Part shown: piece after piece, positions 1 to 6,326 of the stretch
Numbering within the stretch: the stretch's first letter is position 1
Layout of the letters: each line of letters starts with the position of its first letter
DNA from: Pseudobdellovibrionaceae bacterium
GTDB lineage: Bacteria > Bdellovibrionota > Bdellovibrionia > Bdellovibrionales > Bdellovibrionaceae
DNA length: 8,779 nt
Assembly (NCBI GenBank): GCA_014376325.1
Contig: JACMRP010000034.1
Span: 1-8,779 of the forward strand
Direction: 5' to 3'
Position numbers and translations under genes: made by a program
Notes under the pieces: model-generated
Databases searched by the model: none
Told to the model about the DNA's origin: nothing
What the model saw: the letters and a program-made list of their open reading frames with translations, nothing else

Positions 1-117
1 AAGGCCCATAAGAAGAACGGCTAAAAAGATGAGGATGAAGCAAGATTCAACAAGGATCTGGCCTGTTTCAGTTTCCCGATCCAAGAATTTTTGTCGGCGT
101 AAAGTGAAGTGCTGCAT
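1..117 (-). CDS. TadE-like minor pilin, N-terminal fragment (cut by left edge)
   Basis: Reading leftward from ATG 117-115 there are 39 open codons to the window edge. Residues 19-24 read G-Q-I-L-V-E, followed by an unbroken hydrophobic stretch (residues 25-39). This is the layout of a class IVb prepilin: a short basic leader, a cleavage Gly at 19, Glu at +5 of the mature protein, then a membrane helix. Known family members are processed by a TadV/CpaA-type prepilin peptidase and act as minor pilins of the Tad/Flp system. A GGGGGAG ribosome site lies 12 nt before the ATG, which is rather far. The frame overlaps the end of the preceding TadG-like gene by 97 nt, which is unusual. A TTG at 84-82 would shorten the overlap but has no ribosome site. 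Only the N-terminus is visible, so TadE versus TadF cannot be settled. Confidence 0.6.
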   Translation of the reverse strand, partial: MQHFTLRRQKFLDRETETGQILVESCFILIFLAVLLMGL

Positions 118-797
118 GATCTTTGAAATCTCCCCCGGAACGTAAGAAAGTGTTTTATCCAGTTGCTTCCTTCCATCTGCAGCTGCCAGTTGTGCGCCCA
201 GCTCTGCACCTCCTCAAATTGCGGTACGCGCTGGTAGGCCGGTGCTTTGTCCGGAAAATCCGGCTGAACGGCCAATGTCGGCACTTTTAGTGTCGACAGA
301 AGAATATTTCCCGCGAGCCAAGGTCGTACTGGCGCCATCTGCGTCCTCCATTCGCTCAAGATAGCTTGCGTGATTTGGGGAGTGCCAATCGCGAATTTCG
401 CATTCGCACTTTGAATAAGGATTCGCTGCCTGGCCGCGAGAGTTTGCCTTCGAGATTGGACGTACAGAAGTCTCGCTTCGGCGGCCGCGATCGCGTACGG
501 ATTGCCCGAAGTCACCGCGATCTGAAGTTTGCGCTCTGCAAGGAACTGATCGGCCCGCAGTTTTAGGGCCTTCGGATTTAAATTCAGAAGTTTTTCTAGA
601 TCGCGGCCCACTTTATCCTGAATGGCAAGTTGTCCAGAGCGGCAGACATTCAGTGTTGCCATATCCGCTTTCATGAACGCAAAGCCAAAATAAAAAGCTA
701 GGCTGCAAGCAGCAAAGACGGGCACAAACGCCAAAAACAAAACAGTGGCGAATCCTTGTCGCGCTTGCAGCGCGAATCCTCCTCGCGCGGACTTCAT
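21..797 (-). CDS. TadG-like pilus-associated protein, one N-terminal membrane helix
   Basis: The 258-residue product begins with a basic leader, then R-Q-G at 13-15 and a hydrophobic segment at about 16-40. The rest is polar and probably lies outside the inner membrane. The Gly15 junction resembles the prepilin sites of its neighbours, but mature position +5 is Leu20 rather than Glu. That is typical of TadG proteins, which share the helix but lack the pilin Glu. I see no von Willebrand-type domain, which many longer TadG proteins carry, so this would be a short, divergent member. The ATG overlaps the stop of the upstream TadE-like gene as ATGA, with GGGA 8 nt upstream, indicating coupled translation. 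Cys30, Cys52 and Cys228 are present; the last two could form a disulfide. Position in the operon supports a role in Flp/Tad pilus assembly. The assignment is by architecture, not strong motifs. Confidence 0.72.
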   Translation of the reverse strand: MKSARGGFALQARQGFATVLFLAFVPVFAACSLAFYFGFAFMKADMATLNVCRSGQLAIQDKVGRDLEKLLNLNPKALKLRADQFLAERKLQIAVTSGNPYAIAAAEARLLYVQSRRQTLAARQRILIQSANAKFAIGTPQITQAILSEWRTQMAPVRPWLAGNILLSTLKVPTLAVQPDFPDKAPAYQRVPQFEEVQSWAHNWQLQMEGSNWIKHFLTFRGRFQRSCSTSLYADKNSWIGKLKQARSLLNLASSSSF

Positions 798-1153
798 TGG
801 TAAAGTCCCAGCTCGTTCTTGAACTTCATTGTTTTTTTGAATGGCATGCGGAGCTCCAGTCTATTGCTTATTTTTTGCCGTCGGCGCTGGCTTTCGAAAA
901 TTTGAATTTCTGCGAAAATCAGAAACGGCCTTGCGGCTTTCACAAAAGTTTCACGACACCGGGAACGTCCCTCGGTTTCTTCGCATACCAGGTGTTCGTG
1001 AAGCAGGTAGCTCATGCCAACTCGTACGAAGCCAAAATAAGTGACGACTAAAAGCACGGAAAAGAATCCGACCAAAGCCGTCGCGACTGCGAGGGCTTCG
1101 ACCGTACTTTGTCCGTTAATAAATTTAAGTCGAAAATTATTTTTTGCTGTCAC
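794..1153 (-). CDS. TadE-like minor pilin
   Basis: The product is 119 residues. Residues 13-19 read N-G-Q-S-T-V-E, giving a prepilin cleavage site after Gly14 and Glu19 at mature +5. A membrane helix follows at about 20-44, then a polar, basic C-terminal half with two Cys (about 57 and 65). In the Tad system, TadE/TadF pseudopilins are cleaved by the same peptidase as the major pilin and are needed for fibre assembly. The start is GTG at 1153-1151; no other Met occurs before the cleavage motif. There is no clear ribosome site, but the start lies 17 nt inside the end of the Flp pilin gene, so coupling is likely. The 3' end overlaps the next gene as ATGA. The C-terminal half (many Arg/Lys) resembles no family I can name. 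Confidence 0.8.
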   Translation of the reverse strand: MTAKNNFRLKFINGQSTVEALAVATALVGFFSVLLVVTYFGFVRVGMSYLLHEHLVCEETEGRSRCRETFVKAARPFLIFAEIQIFESQRRRQKISNRLELRMPFKKTMKFKNELGLYQ

Positions 1154-1406
1154 TGGAAGTCGCGCCGTCCAGGAAGTTACTGAGGTCTTTTTTACTATAC
1201 ATTTTAGAATCGATCTTTTCGGCCTTTAGCTGGCTGTCGTCGCCACTGCCAAGAGCCTTCGCGACATTCGCGAATTGAACCGAAACGTTTTTGCCGACGA
1301 CGCGAACGATCGACATGGTGCCGACCGCGACGATCGCAACGATGATAAGGTATTCGATCAGGCTCTGGCCTTTTTTATTTTGAAGGGTCTTGTTGGGTAG
1401 ATGCAT
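1137..1406 (-). CDS. flp: Flp-family type IVb major pilin
   Basis: The product is 89 residues. The sequence K-K-G-Q-S-L-I-E-Y at 11-19 is the classic Flp prepilin site: cleavage after Gly13, Glu18 at +5 and Tyr19 at +6 of the mature subunit. A hydrophobic helix (about 20-37) and a short polar tail follow. Flp pilins polymerise into thin adhesive Tad pili at the inner membrane after TadV processing. An upstream in-frame Met at 1439 exists, but ATG 1406 is preferred: it has AGGAG with a 7-nt spacer and gives the usual short leader. The tail beyond about residue 40 is long for an Flp pilin (these are often 50-70 residues in total), and its last 30 residues are rich in Lys, Asp and Ser. It is the first gene of the leftward pilus operon. 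No confident promoter is visible in the 75 nt between its ribosome site and the upstream terminator. Confidence 0.9.
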   Translation of the reverse strand: MHLPNKTLQNKKGQSLIEYLIIVAIVAVGTMSIVRVVGKNVSVQFANVAKALGSGDDSQLKAEKIDSKMYSKKDLSNFLDGATSSDSKK

Positions 1407-1413
1407 TTGTTTT

Positions 1414-1436
1414 CTCCTGTTTCCTGAAAAAAGGAG
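1414..1436 (-). promoter_or_regulatory. Possible hairpin covering the flp ribosome-binding site
   Basis: On the minus strand CTCCT (1436-1432) is exactly complementary to the AGGAG ribosome site (1418-1414), with 13 nt between. A second AGGA inside the loop could compete for the same CTCCT. Pairing would hide the ribosome site of the pilin gene. The stem is only 5 bp, so this is a weak prediction. Confidence 0.3.
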
Positions 1437-1480
1437 CAAAACGAGATCCCGTGCGCAGAACCATTTAGATCGTAGGGCAT

Positions 1481-1506
1481 AAAAAAAGGATCCGGGTTAC
1501 GGATCC
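1481..1506 (-). terminator. Intrinsic terminator of the Lys/Ala-tail gene
   Basis: Read on the minus strand: a perfect 7-bp stem GGATCCG/CGGATCC with a 5-nt loop, directly followed by seven T. It lies 29 nt after the stop at 1536 and before the flp pilin gene, so it separates two transcription units pointing the same way. Any readthrough would enter the pilin operon. Confidence 0.87.
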
Positions 1507-1535
1507 TGATTCGAATAAATAGTCTTTTAGATCGA

Positions 1536-1832
1536 CTACTTCTTTTTTGTTTTAACTGGAGCCGCCGCCTTCGCGCCTTTATTAGCCGCTTCGGCTTCTT
1601 TCGCGGCAGCCTTCGCTTCTTTCGCCGCGATGGATTTTTTTGCCTTCCGCGCGATGATCAACTTATCCATGATTTCGTAAGTTTCTTTTTGCAGGTCGTT
1701 TTCGAAAACGAAGCGGTAAAATCCTTCGATTTCTGGGCTCTGACGGAATTTTTTCAGCGAAGTGGGGATGCTGTCCGTTTGCACAAAGTCGATGGAGTTT
1801 CCGTCTTTAGATAGTTTTACTTTTTCAGCCAT
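1536..1832 (-). CDS. Small protein with Lys/Ala-rich basic tail, function unknown
   Basis: The 98-residue product has two parts. Residues 1-60 form a mixed, probably folded domain (aromatic-rich F-Y-R-F-V-F at 38-43). Residues 61-98 are almost entirely Lys, Ala and Glu, with repeated K-E-A-K-A-A-A units ending in K-K-K. I do not recognise the N-terminal domain. The tail is like those of histone H1-like and other nucleic-acid-binding bacterial proteins, but that is only composition. A longer reading from ATG 1868 is rejected because that ATG lies in the -10 box; ATG 1832 has GGGGGA with a 7-nt spacer and a leader of about 25 nt after the predicted start of transcription. The gene is monocistronic, with its own promoter and terminator, which suggests steady, fairly high expression. 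No signal peptide or membrane helix, so it is likely cytoplasmic. Confidence 0.8.
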   Translation of the reverse strand: MAEKVKLSKDGNSIDFVQTDSIPTSLKKFRQSPEIEGFYRFVFENDLQKETYEIMDKLIIARKAKKSIAAKEAKAAAKEAEAANKGAKAAAPVKTKKK

Positions 1833-1863
1833 TTTAAAATCCCCCGTGGTTTCAAGAATTTGT

Positions 1864-1892
1864 ACCATAATCTAGCGGCTTCAGACCGTCAA
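1864..1892 (-). promoter_or_regulatory. Sigma70-type promoter for the Lys/Ala-tail gene
   Basis: On the minus strand, TTGACG (1892-1887) is followed by a 17-nt spacer and TATGGT (1869-1864). The -35 matches the consensus at five of six positions and the -10 at four of six. Transcription would start near 1857, about 25 nt before the ATG at 1832. Confidence 0.7.
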
Positions 1893-1895
1893 GCA

Positions 1896-1913
1896 GTCCG
1901 CCGCCCGCCGGAC
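1896..1913. repeat. GC-rich inverted repeat just upstream of a -35 box
   Basis: GTCCG and CGGAC flank an 8-nt GC-only centre. It sits immediately upstream of the leftward -35 box and about 80 nt before folD, in the shared divergent region. It could be an operator, but the 5-bp arms are short and may be chance. Confidence 0.25.
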
Positions 1914-1938
1914 ATTCCGTTTTTAAGTAGATAAATTA

Positions 1939-1966
1939 TTGATTTTCCTCAGTAAATGGATAATAT
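1939..1966 (+). promoter_or_regulatory. Candidate promoter of the folD operon
   Basis: TTGATT (1939-1944), a 16-nt spacer and TAATAT (1961-1966) give eight of twelve consensus matches in an AT-rich stretch. It would start transcription about 18 nt before the folD ATG. An alternative -10 (GATAAT, 1959-1964) has no good -35. No terminator separates folD from the three following genes, so this would drive the whole operon. Confidence 0.38.
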
Positions 1967-1990
1967 CACAGTCCTTAAAGGTGGTGCTTG

Positions 1991-2851
1991 ATGATCCTTC
2001 TGGACGGCAGAGTTGTCGCGGCCGCGCGCCGGGAAGCCTTGAAACTGAAAGTCGATTCTTTCCGACAGAAGACAGGAAGAGCGCCGCATCTCGCGGTTCT
2101 TCTCGTTGGTGCAGATCCGGCAAGCCAAGTTTACGTTCGCAATAAAGAAAAAGCCTGCCACAAACTTGGAATGGATTCTGCCGTTCACAACCTTTCGGCG
2201 GAAACTACGCAAGACAGTTTGAATCAGTGGATCGAAAAACTGAATTTAGATCCCAAAGTCGACGGGATACTTGTTCAACTTCCTTTGCCGAAACATCTCA
2301 GTGTCGATCCGGTCCTTCGAAGCATCATGCCCGAAAAAGATGCCGACGGTCTGACTTACGTCAGTGCGGGATACCTGATGGCCGGAAAAGCAATCGTGAA
2401 CCCGTGCACACCCTCAGGAATTATGCACATTCTGGAACATTATAAAATCAACGTCAGCGGAATGAATGCGGTCGTGATTGGGCGAAGTCAAATCGTCGGA
2501 AAACCGATGGCGCTGCTTTTGAACGACGCGAACGCGACGGTTACCATCTGTCACTCCAAAACGCGCGACTTAAGATTCTTCACAAAAAATGCCGACATCG
2601 TTGTCGTCGCCGCCGGACAAAAAAGATTTCTCGGCAAAGATGATTTTAAGCAGGGTTCGATAATCATCGACGTTGGCATGCACGGAACGGGTGGCGGTGA
2701 ACTGTGCGGCGATGTGCGTTTTGAAGAGATGGCTGACATCGCATCGGCGATCACGCCGGTTCCGGGTGGAGTTGGGCCGATGACCATCACCACTTTACTT
2801 GAAAACACCGTACTGCTTGCGGAGCTTCGGGCAGGAATTCGAAATGGCTAA
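1991..2851 (+). CDS. folD: FolD: methylenetetrahydrofolate dehydrogenase / methenyltetrahydrofolate cyclohydrolase
   Basis: This cytoplasmic enzyme interconverts 5,10-methylene-, 5,10-methenyl- and 10-formyl-tetrahydrofolate, usually with NADP, feeding purine, formyl-Met and thymidylate synthesis. The 286-residue product has the normal family length and all main signatures. Y48-V-x-x-K52 is the catalytic Tyr/Lys pair. Then come G-I-L-V-Q-L-P-L-P, K-D-A-D-G, P-C-T-P-S-G, and the Rossmann site V-V-I-G-R-S-Q-I-V-G-K-P. The C-terminal signature is P-V-P-G-G-V-G-P-M-T. ATG 1991 is taken as start, with AAAGG 9 nt before it; a TTG directly upstream (1988) would add one residue and cannot be excluded. 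It is the first gene of a tight operon, and its stop overlaps the start of the Rieske gene by 8 nt. Nothing is missing, so it should be active. Confidence 0.97.
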   Translation: MILLDGRVVAAARREALKLKVDSFRQKTGRAPHLAVLLVGADPASQVYVRNKEKACHKLGMDSAVHNLSAETTQDSLNQWIEKLNLDPKVDGILVQLPLPKHLSVDPVLRSIMPEKDADGLTYVSAGYLMAGKAIVNPCTPSGIMHILEHYKINVSGMNAVVIGRSQIVGKPMALLLNDANATVTICHSKTRDLRFFTKNADIVVVAAGQKRFLGKDDFKQGSIIIDVGMHGTGGGELCGDVRFEEMADIASAITPVPGGVGPMTITTLLENTVLLAELRAGIRNG

Positions 2852-3884
2852 TACTTTTTTACGCAATGTCTGGTACGTGGGACTGACCACGAAAGATTTG
2901 AAAATAAATTCTATGCAGTCACGCTTGATCCTGGGTGAGCCGGTTGTTTTTTACCGTGATTCGCACGGAGTGGTATCGGCGCTGAGGGACGTTTGCCCGC
3001 ATCGGGGAATCCCGCTGAGTTACGGTCGTGTGGTCAATGATCAAGTCGAATGCCCGTATCACGGTTGGAAGTTCAATCACGAAGGCACCTGTACGGAGAT
3101 ACCGTCTTTGTGCGAAGGTCAAAATATCGACTGCACAAAGATCAAGGTGAAGCACTATCCTGCGCAAGAGCAGCAGGGACTCATTTGGGTTTTCATGGGA
3201 GATAAAGATTTTGATCTTTCGAAAGCGCCACCGATTCCGTACATGGGCCCATTGCCTAAAGACGTAAAGCCGCGAATTATTGAAAAGTGTATTTTCCCTT
3301 GCCACATTGATCACGCGGTCATCGGTTTGATGGATCCAGCGCACGGCCCCTACGTTCATAAAAGTTGGTTTTGGCGGAGCGAAAAAACCATGCACGAAAA
3401 GCGCAAAAAATTTGCACCGGTCAGTCACGGCTTTCAGATGGTTCGTCACCAGCCATCGTCGAATTCGAAAGCATATAAAATATTGGGCGGAGTTCCCACG
3501 ACCGAGATTACTTTTAGCCTCCCGTGCGTCCGCGTTGAACACGTGCAAGTGGGCAAACGAAATTTTTATTCGTACACGGCGCTAACCCCCATGAATGAAA
3601 AAGAAACCATGGTTCATCAATTGGCCTATTGGGATTTTGCATGGCTTAGTATCATCAAACCGGCAATTCATAAATTCGCGAAAGTTTTTTTGAATCAAGA
3701 TATGCAGGCCGTATCGAAACAACAAGATGGCTTGAAATACGATCCCACCTTAATGTTAATCAAGGATGCCGACACTCAAGCAAGGTGGTATTACTCTCTT
3801 AAATCGGAATGGGATCAGCATTTGACGGAAAACCGTCCGTTCGTAAACCCCGTTCCGGAAACAGAGCTCCGATGGCGAAGTTAG
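2844..3884 (+). CDS. Rieske-type non-heme iron oxygenase, alpha subunit-like
   Basis: The 346-residue product has the two domains of a Rieske oxygenase. The N-terminal [2Fe-2S] domain shows C51-P-H53 and C70-P-Y-H73-G-W, the cluster ligands. The catalytic domain shows D164-P-A-H167-G-P-Y-V-H172, the DxxHxxxxH mononuclear iron site, and D286 in Q-D-M-Q-A-V-S-K-Q-Q as the likely third ligand. Enzymes of this class use O2 and electrons from a separate reductase for hydroxylation or demethylation of ring compounds or amines; the substrate here cannot be read from sequence. The single-subunit layout is closer to monooxygenase or demethylase types than to aromatic dioxygenases with a beta subunit. 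The start ATG 2844 (AGGA 7 nt upstream) overlaps the folD stop; a longer frame from 2799 would run deep into folD and is rejected. No signal peptide. No reductase or ferredoxin gene is present in the window. Confidence 0.93.
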   Translation: MANTFLRNVWYVGLTTKDLKINSMQSRLILGEPVVFYRDSHGVVSALRDVCPHRGIPLSYGRVVNDQVECPYHGWKFNHEGTCTEIPSLCEGQNIDCTKIKVKHYPAQEQQGLIWVFMGDKDFDLSKAPPIPYMGPLPKDVKPRIIEKCIFPCHIDHAVIGLMDPAHGPYVHKSWFWRSEKTMHEKRKKFAPVSHGFQMVRHQPSSNSKAYKILGGVPTTEITFSLPCVRVEHVQVGKRNFYSYTALTPMNEKETMVHQLAYWDFAWLSIIKPAIHKFAKVFLNQDMQAVSKQQDGLKYDPTLMLIKDADTQARWYYSLKSEWDQHLTENRPFVNPVPETELRWRS

Positions 3885-4960
3885 TTTGTTTATTTTTAAT
3901 CCTGCTATCCGTTGAAGGATATGCGGGAAGTCTCCGGCTAGAATTTTTCAGCGAAACCTCTCTGCCGAAAATTTCTAAGCTGAAAGACAGCACGGTCGGT
4001 GGGCTTTCGGGTATGGCCTGGAATGGTGAACACTTGATTTCGATCAGTGACGACCGGGGCAAATTCGGTGGGGCGCGCGCTTACGAACTCGATTTAAAAA
4101 TCAAAGGCGACAACGTCCAGCTCACTCCGCTGAAGGCTATTCCGATCACCGGAACGGGCAAAAACTCTTTGGATCTGGAAGCGATCGTAATTTTGCCGGA
4201 CGGAAACTTAGTTTTAAGTTCTGAAGGGGATAATAACGCTAAACCCAGATCTTTGCCGAAGATTTTTATTACCGGTGCCGATGGTTCATTTAAAAGCGAT
4301 CTCGCGATTCCGGATAAATTTCTTCCGGAGATGTTAGGGGAGCAGAAAAAAGGTATCGAAAACAATCGTGGTTTCGAATCCTTAACGGCCACTTCCGACG
4401 GGGTCAATCTCTACGCAATGTCGGAAGCGCCGATTCTGACAGACCAACCACAAGGCGAAGACACCGCGATGTGGCTGCGGCTTGTTCATTTTGCCAAAGA
4501 CAAAGAAGTGTACAAGGTCATTGAAGAATTGCCCTACTTAATTTCGACGCCGACCCAAACGGATCTCGGGCCGGAGTTATTCCGTGGCGTTTCTGAAATG
4601 CTGTACTGGAAAGAAAGTAAATTTTTAGTGCTGGAGCGTGGAGCGAGGCTCGGCTCAAAAGGCATTCGCTACACCGGCGCGATCTACATGGTGGATTTTC
4701 AGGGAACAAAAGATGTTTCGAAGGTTGCAAATATTCCGGGCACGAAGGTCAGTTCTCCTAGAAAAGACAAGCTGGTTGATCTTGAAGAACTCCTCGTGAA
4801 CGGTAAACCGGGCAAAGAAAAGCTCGAAAACTTCGAGAACCTTTCTTGGGGACCGAATTTGTCCGATGGACGTAAAACTTTGCTAGTTATGAGCGACAAT
4901 AATTTTTCCGCGCGAGAAAAGACCCAGTTGTTAGTTTTCACCGTTAAAGAGGTCGAGTAA
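3872..4960 (+). CDS. Exported 'esterase-like activity of phytase' family protein
   Basis: The 362-residue product starts with a signal peptide: Lys3, a hydrophobic run at 4-14 and a probable cleavage after Ala18 (G-Y-A). There is no lipobox Cys. The body matches the phytase-like family (Pfam PF13449) by its repeated beta-propeller-type blades: G-L-S-G-M-A-W near 44-50, S-D-D-R-G-K-F-G-G at about 62-70, D101-L-E-A, S-S-E-G-D-N-N and N-N-R166-G-F-E-S. Members are periplasmic or outer proteins of poorly known activity, with esterase or phosphatase-like action proposed. ATG 3872 is chosen because the signal peptide follows directly; an upstream ATG at 3809 would bury it. The start overlaps the Rieske gene by 13 nt with only a weak ribosome site, so translation is likely coupled. 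The stop shares one base with the next start (TAATG). The substrate is unknown. Confidence 0.85.
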   Translation: MAKLVCLFLILLSVEGYAGSLRLEFFSETSLPKISKLKDSTVGGLSGMAWNGEHLISISDDRGKFGGARAYELDLKIKGDNVQLTPLKAIPITGTGKNSLDLEAIVILPDGNLVLSSEGDNNAKPRSLPKIFITGADGSFKSDLAIPDKFLPEMLGEQKKGIENNRGFESLTATSDGVNLYAMSEAPILTDQPQGEDTAMWLRLVHFAKDKEVYKVIEELPYLISTPTQTDLGPELFRGVSEMLYWKESKFLVLERGARLGSKGIRYTGAIYMVDFQGTKDVSKVANIPGTKVSSPRKDKLVDLEELLVNGKPGKEKLENFENLSWGPNLSDGRKTLLVMSDNNFSAREKTQLLVFTVKEVE

Positions 4961-6279
4961 TGGTTATCTGGAAATTAAAACTCGGCGCGGATCGCAGGGT
5001 TCGCAGCGGTCATCCTTGGGTGTTTTCGAACGAATTAGCAAGCAGTCCAAAAAACATAGGCTCCGGCGAATTTATCGAACTTCAAGATTCCAACGGAAAG
5101 TTCGTTGCGCGTGGTTACGGCAATCCGCACTCTCTGATCTCGTTCCGTGCTTTGAGCTTTGATCCCCTGGAACGCGAGCCACTGGGATTCGCCGCACTTA
5201 CGAAGCGAGTCACCGACGCGTGGAAAGTTCGCAAAGAAGCTGGTTTCCGCGGCAGTTTCCGACTGTGTTTTGGCGAATCCGATTTTTTGCCGGGATTGGT
5301 TTTAGATTATTACTTCGTGGAACAAAAAGGCCTTCGCGGGCAAGTCTTTGCCGTTCAACTCGTGACTGCGGGTTTGAACAAAGCGCTTCAAGACTGCGAA
5401 GGATTTTTCAAGCAGCTGGTTTCCGCGGCAGTCGAAATGAAGCTGACCGATATCCCTTGGGAGCGGACTGCCGTTGTTTTACGAAACGACGTGAACGTCC
5501 GAAAACTAGAGGGCTTGCAAAAAGAAGAACCGAAGACGCTCAAAATCATCGAGGGTATCGATCTAAGCTCTGTGGATATCTTACTGAACTCTGCCAGTGA
5601 TGATTCGGTGATCCGCATGCGTTGTGATCTCGCTACGGGCCAAAAAACCGGATTTTTTCTTGATCAAACTCAGAACATTTATCAGGCCGTGCAAATTTTT
5701 AAGAGCTGGGCGAAGGCGCACCCCGAGCTAAAATCGGCGCCGATCAAGGTTCTAGATCTGTGCTGCTACGTAGGTCACTGGTCGACGCAAATCACACGCG
5801 CGCTGAAGTCTGAAGGCTTTGAAGTTGAAGTGCACGTGGCGGACGTTTCTGCCCCCGCGCTAGAATTCGCAATGACAAATGCCGAACGTGAGGGTGCGAC
5901 GGTCGTGGTCCATAAGGTGGACGTGCTAGATGGTATGGACGCATTCACGAGTCGCAGCTTCGACATTATCGTCGCGGATCCCCCCGCATTTATAAAGTCG
6001 AAGAAGGATATTCCGACGGGAACCCACGCTTATTTAAAACTGAACACGCAGGCGTTTCGTTTGATCAAAAACAATCGATTCGTGATTTCTTGCTCTTGTT
6101 CGGGTTTGTTGGACGAAGAAGGATTTAAAGAGCCAATTCGTAAGGCCATCCAGCGCAATGGTTGGCAAGCACGCAATCTGACTCGTGGTGGGCACGCGGC
6201 CGATCATCCAACGATCCTGCAATTTCCGGAAGGCTTTTACCTTAAGATGTTTTGTCACTACACGGATTCTATCTCCTAG
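4960..6279 (+). CDS. RlmI-like SAM-dependent 23S rRNA (cytosine-C5) methyltransferase
   Basis: The 439-residue product has the RlmI/YccW family order. An N-terminal PUA-like RNA-binding domain (G-H-P-W-V-F at 17-22) is followed by the family signature D108-F-L-P-G-L and G227-Q-K-T-G-F-F-L-D-Q. The methyltransferase domain has motif I V264-L-D-L-C-C-Y-V-G-H, acidic loop V-A-D-V-S, motif IV D340-P-P-A-F and motif VI S377-C-S-C-S-G-L-L. E. coli RlmI methylates C1962 of 23S rRNA to m5C; the exact target here is inferred only. The protein is about 40 residues longer than E. coli RlmI; much of the excess seems to lie between about 120 and 225. The ATG is preceded by AGAGG with a 7-nt spacer and shares a base with the previous stop. 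It is the last gene of the operon and ends 16 nt before a strong hairpin. Confidence 0.9.
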   Translation: MVIWKLKLGADRRVRSGHPWVFSNELASSPKNIGSGEFIELQDSNGKFVARGYGNPHSLISFRALSFDPLEREPLGFAALTKRVTDAWKVRKEAGFRGSFRLCFGESDFLPGLVLDYYFVEQKGLRGQVFAVQLVTAGLNKALQDCEGFFKQLVSAAVEMKLTDIPWERTAVVLRNDVNVRKLEGLQKEEPKTLKIIEGIDLSSVDILLNSASDDSVIRMRCDLATGQKTGFFLDQTQNIYQAVQIFKSWAKAHPELKSAPIKVLDLCCYVGHWSTQITRALKSEGFEVEVHVADVSAPALEFAMTNAEREGATVVVHKVDVLDGMDAFTSRSFDIIVADPPAFIKSKKDIPTGTHAYLKLNTQAFRLIKNNRFVISCSCSGLLDEEGFKEPIRKAIQRNGWQARNLTRGGHAADHPTILQFPEGFYLKMFCHYTDSIS

Positions 6280-6287
6280 TTGTAATG

Positions 6288-6317
6288 AAAAAAAACGGAA
6301 GGGGGAGCCCCTTCCGT
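6288..6317 (-). terminator. Strong intrinsic terminator of the small membrane-protein gene
   Basis: A perfect 10-bp stem ACGGAAGGGG/CCCCTTCCGT with a 3-nt loop (6295-6317). On the minus strand it is followed by a run of eight T (6295-6288), so it ends leftward transcripts from 6327. On the plus strand it lies 16 nt after the rRNA methyltransferase stop but lacks a T run; it could still stabilise or slow that transcript. Confidence 0.87.
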
Positions 6318-6326
6318 CCAAACAGA

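Noticed and set aside
1407..1480. Promoter for the flp pilin operon (TACGAT near 1471 as -10)
   Set aside because: No acceptable -35 lies at the right distance; it overlaps the preceding terminator, so I do not list it as a feature.
1949..2212. Minus-strand frames opposite the folD start
   Set aside because: They cover the complement of conserved FolD sequence and have no supporting signal.
2919..3548. 209-codon open frame on the minus strand
   Set aside because: It lies wholly antisense to the Rieske gene, whose frame holds all iron and cluster ligands; the antisense product is His/Arg-rich and shows no motif.
3809..3871. Upstream in-frame start for the phytase-like protein
   Set aside because: It would place 21 polar residues before a clear signal peptide and overlap the Rieske gene by 76 nt.
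5220..5600. 126-codon open frame on the plus strand
   Set aside because: It is a different frame inside the rRNA methyltransferase, with no ribosome site and an Arg/Ser-rich product typical of a shadow.
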